Part shown: positions 42,748 to 50,469 of the stretch, piece by piece
Position numbering within the stretch: position 1 is the first letter of the stretch
How the letters are laid out: the number at the start of each line of letters is the position of its first letter
Origin: Pseudomonadota bacterium
GTDB lineage: Bacteria; Pseudomonadota; Gammaproteobacteria; Burkholderiales; Burkholderiaceae_C
Direction of reading: 5' to 3'
Assembly (NCBI GenBank): GCA_018241325.1
Contig: JAFEEB010000033.1
Span: 42,815 to 106,814 of the forward strand
Length of the DNA: 64,000 nt
Notes under the pieces: model-generated
What the model was told of the DNA's origin: nothing
The model's input: the letters and a program-made list of their open reading frames with translations, nothing else
Databases searched by the model: none
Translations under genes and position numbers: made by a program

Positions 42748-43485
42748 TCACGCGGGCGGCGCCGCCAGCAAGGCCAGATCGCCCTCGTCCAGCCAGCGCC
42801 ACTGCCCCGGCGCCAGATCGCCGGGCAAGTCCAGGGCCCCGATGCGCGAGCGGTGCAGTGCGTCGACGCGGTTGCCCACCGCCGCCACCATGCGCTTGAC
42901 CTGGTGGTACTTGCCCTCGGTCAGGGTCAGGCGCAGGTGCGTGTCGCTGACCGGCTCGGCCGCCGCGGCGCGCACCGGGCGCGGGTCGTCGTCCAGCACC
43001 ACGCCGGCGCGCAGGCGCTCCAGTTGCCGCTCGTCCAATGGGTGCTTGGTGGTCACCTCGTAGACCTTGGGCACGTGGCGGCGCGGTGAATTCATGCGGT
43101 GGATGAAGGCGCCGTCGTCCGACAGCAGCAACAGGCCCGTGGTGTCCTGATCCAGCCGGCCCACCGCCTGCACGCCCTGCACCTTGCCGGGCGCGGGGCG
43201 CTGGCGCAGCGGCGCCGGCAGCAGGGTGTAGATGCTGGGCCAGGCGCCGGGACGGTGCGAGCACTCGGTGCCGGCCGGCTTGTGCAGCATCAGGTAGGCG
43301 CGCTCGCGGTACGGCCACGTGACGCCTTGCACGGCAAAGGCGAAGCCCGGGTCGGCGATGTCCATGAACGCTCCCGGATCGGTGCAGGGCTGCCCGCCCA
43401 CGTTGACCAGGCCGCGCTCGATCAGGCCGGCGCACACGCGCCGCGTGCCGAAGCCCTGTGAAAACAGCAAATCGTCCAACCGCAT
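42748..43485 (-). CDS. RsuA-type pseudouridine synthase
   Basis: A 245-residue enzyme that isomerises uridine in 16S (RsuA) or a related rRNA. It has a short N-terminal S4-like domain (LDDLLFSQGFGTRRVCAGLIERGLVNVGG), the catalytic GRLDQDTTGLLLLSDDG with Asp near residue 101, KVYEV, and the C-terminal LTEGKYHQVKRMVAAVGN and LHRSRIGAL motifs. Start ATG 43485 begins MRLDDLLFSQG, with AAAGGCGAG upstream; a much longer open frame to 44097 is not supported. RsuA is the best guess over RluE/F-type enzymes. Confidence 0.9.
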   Translation of the reverse strand: MRLDDLLFSQGFGTRRVCAGLIERGLVNVGGQPCTDPGAFMDIADPGFAFAVQGVTWPYRERAYLMLHKPAGTECSHRPGAWPSIYTLLPAPLRQRPAPGKVQGVQAVGRLDQDTTGLLLLSDDGAFIHRMNSPRRHVPKVYEVTTKHPLDERQLERLRAGVVLDDDPRPVRAAAAEPVSDTHLRLTLTEGKYHQVKRMVAAVGNRVDALHRSRIGALDLPGDLAPGQWRWLDEGDLALLAAPPA

Positions 43486-43705
43486 CGCTCGCCTTTGTAC
43501 CACCTTGGCCGGGGGCCGGATCGCCCCGGCTTGACCTGCATCCAATTGTGACTTTCTATGCAGATGGCTCGACTTTCGTCCCCGCCAGGCCACTGTCTCG
43601 CCTTCGCGGCAAGGCAAAGTCAGACTAAAGTTGCAAAACGCTGATCGCTCAGTGGACATGCACAAAAACAAGCCGGATACGGCAATCTGCTCAGGGAAAA
43701 ACACG

Positions 43706-44410
43706 ATGAACGCGATGGGGCAAGGGTTGGGGCTGGGTCTGCTGCTGGCAGCGGCCGCGCTGGGCGCGGTGTGGCTGTCGCAGCGCGCCGCCGCCCGCCG
43801 GCAAAAGGCGCGCCGCGCACCGGGCGCGGTCACGGTGCGGCCGCGCCCGATGCTGGGCCGCGGCGAGTTGCCGATCTGGCACTGGCTGCGCCAGGTGTTT
43901 CCCGAGCACGCGATCATGGTCAAGCTGCCGCTCACGCGCTTTTCCATGCCGCGCGACACCGCCGCGGCCAATGACCTGTTTGCCATGCTGGGCGGGGTGT
44001 ATTGCACCTTTACCCTGTGCGACAACCGGGGGCGCGCCGTCGGCTGCGTGGACGTGATCGGCGTGCGCAAGCTCTCGCGCGGCAACCGCCAGCTCAAGCA
44101 AACGCTGCTGTCGCAGTGCCGCGTCGGCTACTGGGTGATGACGGCCGATACCCTGCCCGAGCCCTGGGCGATCCGCGCGGAGTTTCTGGGCCACGGCGCC
44201 GACGGTACGCAGCCGCCCGGGACGACCGAGCCTGATGAGCTGAGAACGGCGCGCGACAACCTGGTCGAGACGCTGGACCGCAAGCGCAGCGACCGCCGCT
44301 CGCAAATGGCGCCGCTCGAGGCCGGCGACGACGCCTCGCGCATCACCGACTGGGGCCAACCCGACTCGTTTCCGGTGCCGCTGGACGACTCGCGCACGAC
44401 GGTGCGCTGA
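43706..44410 (+). CDS. DUF2726-like membrane-anchored protein
   Basis: A 234-residue protein with one N-terminal helix (QGLGLGLLLAAAALGAVWLS, about residues 5-25) and a cytosolic domain: RPMLGRGELPIWHWLRQVFPEH, MVKLPLTRFSM, FTLCDNRGRAVGCVDVIG, and KQTLLSQCRVGYWVM. This resembles DUF2726, a nuclease-like fold of unknown role. The C-terminal 60 residues are charged and disordered. The ATG at 43706 has AGGGA before it; an earlier in-frame start at 43631 is possible. Confidence 0.72.
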   Translation: MNAMGQGLGLGLLLAAAALGAVWLSQRAAARRQKARRAPGAVTVRPRPMLGRGELPIWHWLRQVFPEHAIMVKLPLTRFSMPRDTAAANDLFAMLGGVYCTFTLCDNRGRAVGCVDVIGVRKLSRGNRQLKQTLLSQCRVGYWVMTADTLPEPWAIRAEFLGHGADGTQPPGTTEPDELRTARDNLVETLDRKRSDRRSQMAPLEAGDDASRITDWGQPDSFPVPLDDSRTTVR

Positions 44411-44434
44411 CGCCGGCCCACGCACCCCCGGTGT

Positions 44435-45025
44435 TCATTCGGCCAGGCGGATGAAATCGCGCCGGTAGTGCTCCAGCTCGTCGATGGACTCGTGCACGTC
44501 GGCCAGCGCGGTGTGCAGCTGCCGCTTCTTGAAGGCCTGCATCACCTCGGGGCGCCAGCGCCGCGCCAGCTCCTTGAGCGTGCTCACGTCGATGTTGCGG
44601 TAGTGAAAAAACGCCTCCAGCCGCGGCATGTACTTGACCAGAAAGCGCCGATCCTGCCCGATGGTGTTGCCGCACAGCGGTGACTGCCCCTTGCCCACGT
44701 AGCGCTGCAAAAAAGCCAGCACCTGGTCCTCGGCCTGCGCCTCGGTCAGGGTGGACGCCTTGACCCGGGCCGTCAGGCCGCTGCGCCCGTGGGTGCCCTG
44801 GTTCCAGCTGTCCATGGCGTCCAGCACCGCATCGCTTTGGTGGATCACCAGCACCGGGCCTTCGACGCGCGGCGTCAGTTGCGGGCCGGTGACGATCACG
44901 GCGATCTCGATGATGCGCTCCTTCTCCGGGTCCAGCCCGGTCATCTCGCAGTCGAGCCACACCAGGTTCTGCTCGGATTTGGCCAGCTCGGCGCTGGTTT
45001 GGGGGGCTTGGGCGGTTTCAGTCAT
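44435..45025 (-). CDS. orn: Oligoribonuclease
   Basis: A 196-residue DEDDh 3'-5' exonuclease that degrades short RNAs and pGpG. Motifs: [21 protein letters not shown] (Asp and Glu of Exo I, about residues 25-27), [20 protein letters not shown] (Exo II) and [14 protein letters not shown] (His and Asp of Exo III, near residue 170). The family's typical QRx[13 protein letters not shown] segment is present. It is divergently placed to the Ste24-like protease gene, with about 95 bp between starts, as in many betaproteobacteria. Confidence 0.96.
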   Translation of the reverse strand: MTETAQAPQTSAELAKSEQNLVWLDCEMTGLDPEKERIIEIAVIVTGPQLTPRVEGPVLVIHQSDAVLDAMDSWNQGTHGRSGLTARVKASTLTEAQAEDQVLAFLQRYVGKGQSPLCGNTIGQDRRFLVKYMPRLEAFFHYRNIDVSTLKELARRWRPEVMQAFKKRQLHTALADVHESIDELEHYRRDFIRLAE

Positions 45026-45119
45026 GGCCCGGATTGTCCACGGGCGCGGCGCCGCCTCGGTTCGCCGCCGCGCGAGCCCCTACACTGCATGGCTGAACCC
45101 TGATTTTCGAGCCCGCCCC

Positions 45120-46421
45120 TTGATCGACCTGCCTCCCGCCTATCTGACCACCGTCGCGTTCGGCGCCGCGCTGCTGCTGAACGTGCTGACCAAGCTGTGG
45201 CTGGCCTCGCGCCAGATTCGCGCCGTGGCGCGCCACCGCGGCGCCGTGCCGCCCGAGTTTGCCGGCACCATCGCGCTGGGCACCCACCAGCGCGCCGCCG
45301 ACTACACGGTGGCGCGCCTGCGCTTTGGTTTGCTCGAACTGGCCCTGGGCGCCGCCGTGCTGCTGGGCTGGACGCTGCTGGGCGGGCTGGACGCGCTCAA
45401 CGGCGCCCTGCTGGACTGGCTGGGCCCGCGCCCGCTGGTGCAGCCGCTGGCGCTGGGGGTGGCCTTTGCGCTCATCAACGGCCTGATCGAGCTGCCGGCG
45501 AGTTGGTGGCAAACCTTCGTCATCGAGCAGCGCTTTGGCTTCAACCGCATGAGCGCCCGGCTGTGGTGGGCCGACCTGCTCAAGTCGGTGGTGCTGGGCG
45601 TCGTCATCGGCGTGCCGCTGGCCGCCGGCGTGCTGTGGCTGATGCAGGCCACGGGCGATGCCTGGTGGCTGTGGACCTGGGGCGCCTGGATGGCGTTTTC
45701 GCTGCTGATGCTGGTGCTCTACCCCACGCTGATCGCGCCGCTGTTCAACAAATTCGAGCCGCTGCACGATGCGGCTCTGCGCGAGCGCGTGGCCAGCCTG
45801 ATGGCGCGCTGCGGCTTTGCCGCCAAGGGCTTGTTCGTGATGGACGGCAGCCGGCGCAGCGCCCATGCCAACGCCTACTTCACCGGCTTTGGCGCCGCCA
45901 AGCGCGTGGTGTTTTTCGACACACTGCTCACGCAGCTGAACCCGCCTGAGGTGGAGGCCGTGCTGGCGCACGAGCTGGGGCACTTCAAGCACAAGCACAT
46001 CGTGCAGCGCATCGCCCTGCTGTTCGCGCTCAGCCTGGCGGGCCTTGCCTTGCTGGGCTGGCTGGCCGGGCAAAGCTGGTTTTACGCCGGGCTGGGCGTC
46101 ACGCCCAACCTGCCGGCGAGCATGGGCGGCGCGGTGCCCAACCACGCGCTGGCGCTGCTGCTGTTCGTGGGCGTGGTGCCGGTGTTCACGTTCTTCGTCT
46201 CGCCGCTGGCCGCCCAGCTGTCGCGCCGGCACGAGTTTCAGGCCGACGCCTACGCCGCCCGCCAGTCCAGCGCGCAGGCGCTGTGCGACGCGCTGGTCAA
46301 GCTGTACAAGGACAACGCCAGCACGCTCACGCCCGACCCGCTGTACGTGCGCTTTTACTACTCGCACCCGCCGGCCAGCGAGCGCATCGCCCACCTGGGC
46401 GCGCAGGTGCCTGCCGCTTGA
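45120..46421 (+). CDS. M48 (Ste24/CAAX-protease-like) membrane metalloprotease
   Basis: A 433-residue inner-membrane zinc protease with about seven helices. The zinc motif HELGHFKHKH lies at residues 284-293, and the third ligand Glu in RRHEFQADAYA near residue 375. N-terminal helices YLTTVAFGAALLLNVLTKLW and the FEQRFGFNRM-like segment (IEQRFGFNRMSA) are Ste24-type. The best start is TTG at 45120 giving (M)IDLPPAYLTT, as no ATG in frame precedes the conserved part. Its stop overlaps the TTG start of rsgA by four bases. Probably membrane-protein quality control. Confidence 0.88.
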   Translation: MIDLPPAYLTTVAFGAALLLNVLTKLWLASRQIRAVARHRGAVPPEFAGTIALGTHQRAADYTVARLRFGLLELALGAAVLLGWTLLGGLDALNGALLDWLGPRPLVQPLALGVAFALINGLIELPASWWQTFVIEQRFGFNRMSARLWWADLLKSVVLGVVIGVPLAAGVLWLMQATGDAWWLWTWGAWMAFSLLMLVLYPTLIAPLFNKFEPLHDAALRERVASLMARCGFAAKGLFVMDGSRRSAHANAYFTGFGAAKRVVFFDTLLTQLNPPEVEAVLAHELGHFKHKHIVQRIALLFALSLAGLALLGWLAGQSWFYAGLGVTPNLPASMGGAVPNHALALLLFVGVVPVFTFFVSPLAAQLSRRHEFQADAYAARQSSAQALCDALVKLYKDNASTLTPDPLYVRFYYSHPPASERIAHLGAQVPAA

Positions 46422-47554
46422 GCCGGCCCCGAGGCCCCGTCGCCGCCGCGTCCGGCCCCACGCGCGAGGGCCTGGTCGTGTCGGCCCACGGCCGTCACTG
46501 CGTGGTGGAGACACCGGGCGGCGCGCGGGTGCGCTGCCATCCGCGCGGCAAGAAGCTGGAGGTGGTGGTGGGCGACCGCGTGCAGTGGCTGCCCTCGCAA
46601 GACGAGGGCACGATCGAGCGCATCGCGCCGCGCCGCAACTGGCTGTACCGCCAGGACGAGGTGCGCACCAAGTCCTTTGCCGCCAACCTGGACCAGGTGC
46701 TGATCCTGCTGGCGGCCGAGCCCGAGTTCTCCGAGCACCAGCTCGCGCGCGCGCTGATCGCCTGCGAGGCCGCGCACATCGAGCCGCTGATCGTGCTGAA
46801 CAAGGCCGACCTGGCGGCGCCCTTTGCGCGCGCATGGCAGCGTCTGGCGCCCTACCGCGCCATGGGCTATGCCGTGCTGCCGCTCTGCGCCAAGCTCTTG
46901 CTCCCTCGCCCCTCGGGGGCTGAAGGCCGCGGCTCCAGTTCCGCCTGCGCGGAACTGGACGGCCTGAACAGCGGCGGCGTCTCGCCGCCAGCACCGGCTG
47001 GGGTGAGGGGTGACGGCGAGGGGTGTGGCGAGCCGGATCACCCTCACCCCAACGCTCTCCCGCATGCGGGAGAGGGAGCCGACGACGTGCCCCCGGACGA
47101 CGGCCTGGCCGCGCTGGCCGAGCGCCTGCAGGGCCGCGCCACGCTCATCCTGGGCCCCTCGGGCGCCGGCAAGAGCACGCTGATCAACCGCCTGGTGCCC
47201 GGCGCCCAGGCGGCCACGGGCGAGCTCTCGCAGGCGCTGAACACGGGCCGCCACACCACCACGGTGACCACCTGGTACTGGCTGGACGAAGCGCGGCGCA
47301 GCGCGCTGATCGACTCCCCGGGCTTTCAGGAATTCGGCCTGCGCCACATCGACCCGATGCAGCTGGCCGCCTGCATGCCCGACATCGAGGCCCATGCGGC
47401 CGAGTGCCGCTTCTACAACTGCACGCACCTGCACGAGCCGGGTTGCGGCGTGATTTCAGCGGTGCAATCGGCCTCTGGCGCGCACCCGATCAGCGCGAAC
47501 AGATACAAAATCTATAGCGACTTGTTTGCCGACATCCGCGCGATCCGGCGATGA
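46418..47554 (+). CDS. rsgA: Ribosome small subunit-dependent GTPase A, with repeat-derived insertion
   Basis: A circularly permuted GTPase for late 30S assembly. 378 residues against about 300-330 usual. OB domain (residues 1-70, GRHCVVETPGGARVRCHPRGKKLEVVVGDRVQW), G4 NKADL near 128, then G5 written VLPLCAK rather than SA, G1 GPSGAGKSTLIN near 246, G3 DSPGFQEFG near 290, and the zinc finger CRFYNCTHLHEPGCGV. Residues about 158-226 are encoded by three dispersed palindromes in frame (46890-47095), lying between G5 and G1. The start is TTG at 46418, overlapping the protease stop. Confidence 0.92.
   Translation: MSRPRGPVAAASGPTREGLVVSAHGRHCVVETPGGARVRCHPRGKKLEVVVGDRVQWLPSQDEGTIERIAPRRNWLYRQDEVRTKSFAANLDQVLILLAAEPEFSEHQLARALIACEAAHIEPLIVLNKADLAAPFARAWQRLAPYRAMGYAVLPLCAKLLLPRPSGAEGRGSSSACAELDGLNSGGVSPPAPAGVRGDGEGCGEPDHPHPNALPHAGEGADDVPPDDGLAALAERLQGRATLILGPSGAGKSTLINRLVPGAQAATGELSQALNTGRHTTTVTTWYWLDEARRSALIDSPGFQEFGLRHIDPMQLAACMPDIEAHAAECRFYNCTHLHEPGCGVISAVQSASGAHPISANRYKIYSDLFADIRAIRR
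46890..47095. repeat. Composite palindromic repeat inserted in frame in rsgA
   Basis: It contains a perfect 10-bp hairpin CCAGTTCCGC/GCGGAACTGG (46934-46957), an inverted pair GGGGTGAGGGGTGA and TCACCCTCACCCC (about 46999-47050), and the 20-base palindrome CTCTCCCGCATGCGGGAGAG (47055-47074). These are repeat types normally found between genes. Together they add about 68 codons without breaking the frame. Confidence 0.8.
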
Positions 47555-47580
47555 CGAACCACCCGTTCGCGCCGTTGCGC

Positions 47581-47766
47581 TCAGGCGCCTGGCTTGCGCC
47601 GGCCCGAGCCGGAGCGCTTGCCGCCCCCGTCCTGCTTGTTGACCGTGGCCCAGGCGATGCGCTCGGCGTCTTCCTTGCTGCGGCCTTTCTTGCGCTCACT
47701 GTCCTCGATGTGCTCGGCCTGCCGGCGTTGCTTGTCGGTATAGGCGGATTTGTCACCTTGCGGCAT
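47581..47766 (-). CDS. Small basic protein of the 'plasmid stabilization'/KGG-like group (61 aa)
   Basis: A 61-residue highly charged protein: MPQGDKSAYTDKQRRQAEHI, EDSERKKGRSKEDAERIAWATVNKQ and a basic Gly/Ser tail GGGKRSGSGRRK. Short proteins of this pattern are often labelled plasmid stabilization protein, but the gene is usually chromosomal and the true role is unknown, perhaps stress-related nucleic-acid binding. Start ATG at 47766. It follows the 178-aa membrane protein gene on the same strand (22-bp gap). Confidence 0.75.
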   Translation of the reverse strand: MPQGDKSAYTDKQRRQAEHIEDSERKKGRSKEDAERIAWATVNKQDGGGKRSGSGRRKPGA

Positions 47767-47788
47767 TGCAGTTCTCCAGCGGGCGCGC

Positions 47789-48325
47789 CTACAGCGTGGT
47801 ATGGACTTCGGCGCTGCGCACCCGCAGGGCGTTGCGCACCGCCTCGGTTTGCGCGGCATCGATGGGGTGAAAGATCACCCCCCACTGACCGGCGCGCAAG
47901 CGGCTGCGCAGTTCGACGAACAAGATCGACTGGTCCGGACGCAAGGTGACCAAGCCCGCGCCCAGCATGCCGAAAGTGACGCCAAAGCCGGCCAGCGCCA
48001 CCAGCGCCATCAGCGGCGTGCTGGCCACGAGCGGGTGCGACATCAGGGCCCACCAGACGATGACGCCCAGCAGTCCACCGACGGCGCCCAGCACCAGGTG
48101 CGAACGCACGAAGGTGCGCAAGATGCCCCGGCTTTCGGGCTGCACCTTCTCGCCGAATGCATCCAGCCGCGAGCGCTGCGCATCGGCGGGGCCGAGGATG
48201 TTCACCTGCGACTCGCTCAGCCCCGCGCTGTTCATCACGCCCATCGCCGCCTCGTGCGCCGCCGCTTCCGTGAGAAACACCGACGCCACCTTGGTGGACG
48301 AATTTTCCTGGACAAGCCAATTCAT
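47789..48325 (-). CDS. Hypothetical membrane protein with two central helices (178 aa)
   Basis: A 178-residue protein. An N-terminal alpha/beta segment (VASVFLTEAAAHEAAMGVMN, SQVNILGP) resembles general-stress membrane proteins that sense or bind through a small ferredoxin-like domain. Two adjacent helices follow (SHLVLGAVGGLLGVIVWWAL and LMALVALAGFGVTFGMLGAGL, about residues 75-125), then a C-terminal strand/helix unit (ILFVELRS, AQTEAVRNALRV). GGAGG Shine-Dalgarno is strong. It probably forms a small stress-type operon with its neighbours; function unknown. Confidence 0.7.
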   Translation of the reverse strand: MNWLVQENSSTKVASVFLTEAAAHEAAMGVMNSAGLSESQVNILGPADAQRSRLDAFGEKVQPESRGILRTFVRSHLVLGAVGGLLGVIVWWALMSHPLVASTPLMALVALAGFGVTFGMLGAGLVTLRPDQSILFVELRSRLRAGQWGVIFHPIDAAQTEAVRNALRVRSAEVHTTL

Positions 48326-48373
48326 GGGGCCTCCATGCGACCTGCGATCGACCGATGCGATCTGCGATCCGGT

Positions 48374-48694
48374 TCAGTTGCGATCCGCCTTGGGCGCGCG
48401 CATACCCGGGGACGATGTGGACGAGCGCGTGTCGGCACGGCCTGAGCCCATCGTTCCCGCGTTCGTTCCCGACATGCCCGCGCCGGACTGGCGGGCGCCA
48501 GAGGCCGCCCTCTCCGGCGACGAAGCGGCCGGCATGCTCGTGCTGCTCTGCCCCATGGGCTGCGCGGCGCTGGAGCCCTGGGCCATTTCACTCGCCGTGC
48601 CACTGGGCGGCTGTGGCGACGATTGGGCCAGCGCGGCGCTGGACAAGGCCATGGCGCCACACAGGGCGCTGGCACCAATGAGAAGACGGTTCAT
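48374..48694 (-). CDS. Small exported Ser/Ala/Gly-rich protein
   Basis: A 106-residue protein with signal peptide LLIGASALCGAMALSSAALAQ (cleavage near residue 24), after which the chain is low-complexity and disordered, rich in Ser, Ala, Gly, Pro and Met (SGTASEMAQGSSAAQPMG, GMSGTNAGTMGSG). No domain is recognisable. A GGAGCG site precedes the ATG at 48694. It is the first of three consecutive minus-strand genes; likely periplasmic, perhaps envelope-stress related. Confidence 0.6.
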   Translation of the reverse strand: MNRLLIGASALCGAMALSSAALAQSSPQPPSGTASEMAQGSSAAQPMGQSSTSMPAASSPERAASGARQSGAGMSGTNAGTMGSGRADTRSSTSSPGMRAPKADRN

Positions 48695-48840
48695 GACGCG
48701 CTCCAATGCATGTGACAGGAAGCCCCATGCTGCCCCCGGCCATGCGCGATGTCTGTCGGAATGCGCGCCGTTCGCCTGTGCGCGCGCACCGACGCGGGCG
48801 CTGGCGAACCGCTCGCCAGCGGACGCCCGCTTGCCGACGC

Positions 48841-49494
48841 TCAGCGTGGTGCCGAAGGTGCGATGAGTGTCATGCGCCGCTGGATGCGCGTGGCTTCTTC
48901 GGTGTCACCCCGTTGCTCGGCCCCGCGCGCCTGCGCGCCCAGCCAGGCCAGCAAAGGGCGGCGCCAGCCTTGGTTCGACGCCGTGTCGACCGCCGCGGCC
49001 ACCACGTCGGGCGCGGCCTTGTGTTCGCGCAGCAAGACGGCGGCGGCGATCAGGCGCGCCAGCGGGTCCTCGATGGCGCCCACACCGCCACCGCCCGTCG
49101 CGACGGCCCGGTGCTGCGCGGGCAACAGCGCGACGTCGGCTGCGCGCGCCTGGCCCGCCAGATAGCGGGCGTAGGCGCGCTCCGGCTCACCGGCGTCGGC
49201 GGCCAGCGCGTCGAAGCCGGTGCACGGCTCGAAGTCCAGGCTCGCCACGCGCACGGCGCAGCGATTGAGCTCGACGCGCGCCACCAGGTCGGGGCGGCCG
49301 GTGCGCGCCGTCTCGGCTCGGGCCCGATCGAATTCGCGCGCGGCCACGCGGCTGTCGCCGCGCAAATACGCTTCGGAAAAGCGCTCAACGTGCCCGACGG
49401 CGTTGACGCTCCAATCCGGCACTTTCTGGCCCCCAGCGCACGCTGACAAAGCGCAAGCAGCTATCAAAATTGTAGCGGACCAGGGCCGCTTCAT
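48841..49494 (-). CDS. Lipoprotein, third gene of the MlaE/MlaD operon
   Basis: A 217-residue lipoprotein. The signal WSATILIAACALSACAGG has a lipobox LSAC with Cys near residue 19, and the ILIAACALSA part is translated from a copy of the dispersed repeat. The mature part is helical (VERFSEAYLRGDSRVAAREFDRAR, PERAYARYLAGQARAAD), like TPR-type or periplasmic helical proteins, without a recognisable Mla domain. Its start overlaps the MlaD-like gene end by four bases, so it belongs to the same transporter unit. Possibly an outer-membrane or periplasmic partner. Confidence 0.75.
   Translation of the reverse strand: MKRPWSATILIAACALSACAGGQKVPDWSVNAVGHVERFSEAYLRGDSRVAAREFDRARAETARTGRPDLVARVELNRCAVRVASLDFEPCTGFDALAADAGEPERAYARYLAGQARAADVALLPAQHRAVATGGGGVGAIEDPLARLIAAAVLLREHKAAPDVVAAAVDTASNQGWRRPLLAWLGAQARGAEQRGDTEEATRIQRRMTLIAPSAPR
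49441..49476. repeat. Dispersed-repeat copy encoding a lipoprotein signal core
   Basis: CGCTGACAAAGCGCAAGCAG followed by CTATCAAAATTGTAG is a recognisable copy of the GATAGCTGC/GCGC family. On the minus strand it is read as ATILIAACALSA, which supplies the hydrophobic core and first part of the lipobox of the following lipoprotein. Confidence 0.7.
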
Positions 49495-50462
49495 GGCAGC
49501 GTCACCTTCTGCTCCTTGGGCGCAAACGGCCATTTTCGATTCAGCTCGGTGATCAGCGCGTCGATCTTGCCCAGGCTGGATTCGACGTCGGCACGCAGGT
49601 CCCCCAGGTTGACCGTGGCCTCGCGCGCATTGCCGGCCACGCCCTGCACCTCCTTGAGCACCGCGTCCACCTTCTGCACGCTTTGGCGCACGTCCTGCAA
49701 CAGTCCGTTCAGCTGGCGCACCGTGGCTTGCGTGTCCGCCACCAGGCCCTCGCGGCCCAGCAACTGCTGGTCGGCCTTGCCGACGGCGGCATCCACGCGC
49801 CGCAGCACTTGGTTGGCCTGCGCCAGCAACTCGCCCACGCGGCGCGCGTCGGCCGCGTTGCCGGTCAGCGCGCCCACCAGGCCGCCCTGCGCGCTGTTCA
49901 GGCGCCCACTGAAGGTCTTGAGCTCGACCAGGGTCTGGCCCAGGGCGCCATCGTCGGCCGTGAGCTGGGCCACGTTCTGCAGCACGTCGCGCGCGTCGGA
50001 CACCATCTTGGGAATCTCGGCCGACACGTCGCCGCGCAGCACCACGCGCTCGGCGCCGGCAGGCAGGCGCGCGTCGTCCGGGATGCCGGTGAAGGCGCGC
50101 AACCGCGCGGCGCCGACCAGGCCGCGCTCGAGCGTATAGACGCTGGAGACACGCAGCCAATGCGCGTCCTTGACCGGCACGTCGACCTGGATGCGCACCG
50201 TGCCGGCGCCCACCAGTTCGATCTTGCGCACGCGTCCGATCGGAAAGCCGGCGAAGGTCAGATCCATCCCCACCAGCACGCCGTCGGAGTCGTCGGTGGT
50301 CAGGTACAGGGGCTGCGTGGCCTCGAAAGCGCCGCGCACCCACATCAGGTACAGCGCGCTGCTGGCCAGGATCAGCGCCATCATGAGCAGCAGAAGCAGC
50401 GCGCGCCAGCGCAGGCGGCGCTCGTCGAGCGCATCGGGCGGGAGGGGATCGGGGCTGTCCAT
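49491..50462 (-). CDS. MlaD/MCE-domain lipid transport protein
   Basis: A 323-residue periplasmic protein anchored by one helix (LLLLLMMALILASSALYLMW, about residues 22-41). It has an MCE domain (about 50-125: VLVGMDLTFAGFPIGRVRKIEL, VDVPVKDAHWLR) and a long coiled-coil C-terminus (ADARRVGELLAQANQVLRRVD, VRQLNGLLQDVRQSVQKVD). MCE proteins form hexameric rings carrying phospholipids between membranes with an MlaE permease. It follows the permease gene by seven bases and overlaps the lipoprotein gene. This is a paralogue system rather than core mlaFEDCB. Confidence 0.88.
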   Translation of the reverse strand: MDSPDPLPPDALDERRLRWRALLLLLMMALILASSALYLMWVRGAFEATQPLYLTTDDSDGVLVGMDLTFAGFPIGRVRKIELVGAGTVRIQVDVPVKDAHWLRVSSVYTLERGLVGAARLRAFTGIPDDARLPAGAERVVLRGDVSAEIPKMVSDARDVLQNVAQLTADDGALGQTLVELKTFSGRLNSAQGGLVGALTGNAADARRVGELLAQANQVLRRVDAAVGKADQQLLGREGLVADTQATVRQLNGLLQDVRQSVQKVDAVLKEVQGVAGNAREATVNLGDLRADVESSLGKIDALITELNRKWPFAPKEQKVTLP

Positions 50463-50469
50463 GGCGGGA

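Noticed and set aside
42748-44097. 449-codon version of the pseudouridine synthase
   Set aside because: The extension runs antisense through the next gene. The conserved start MRLDDLLFSQG with a Shine-Dalgarno is at 43485.
46890-47095. rsgA as a pseudogene
   Set aside because: The frame stays open through the palindromes and all GTPase and zinc motifs remain, so the gene is treated as functional with an insertion.
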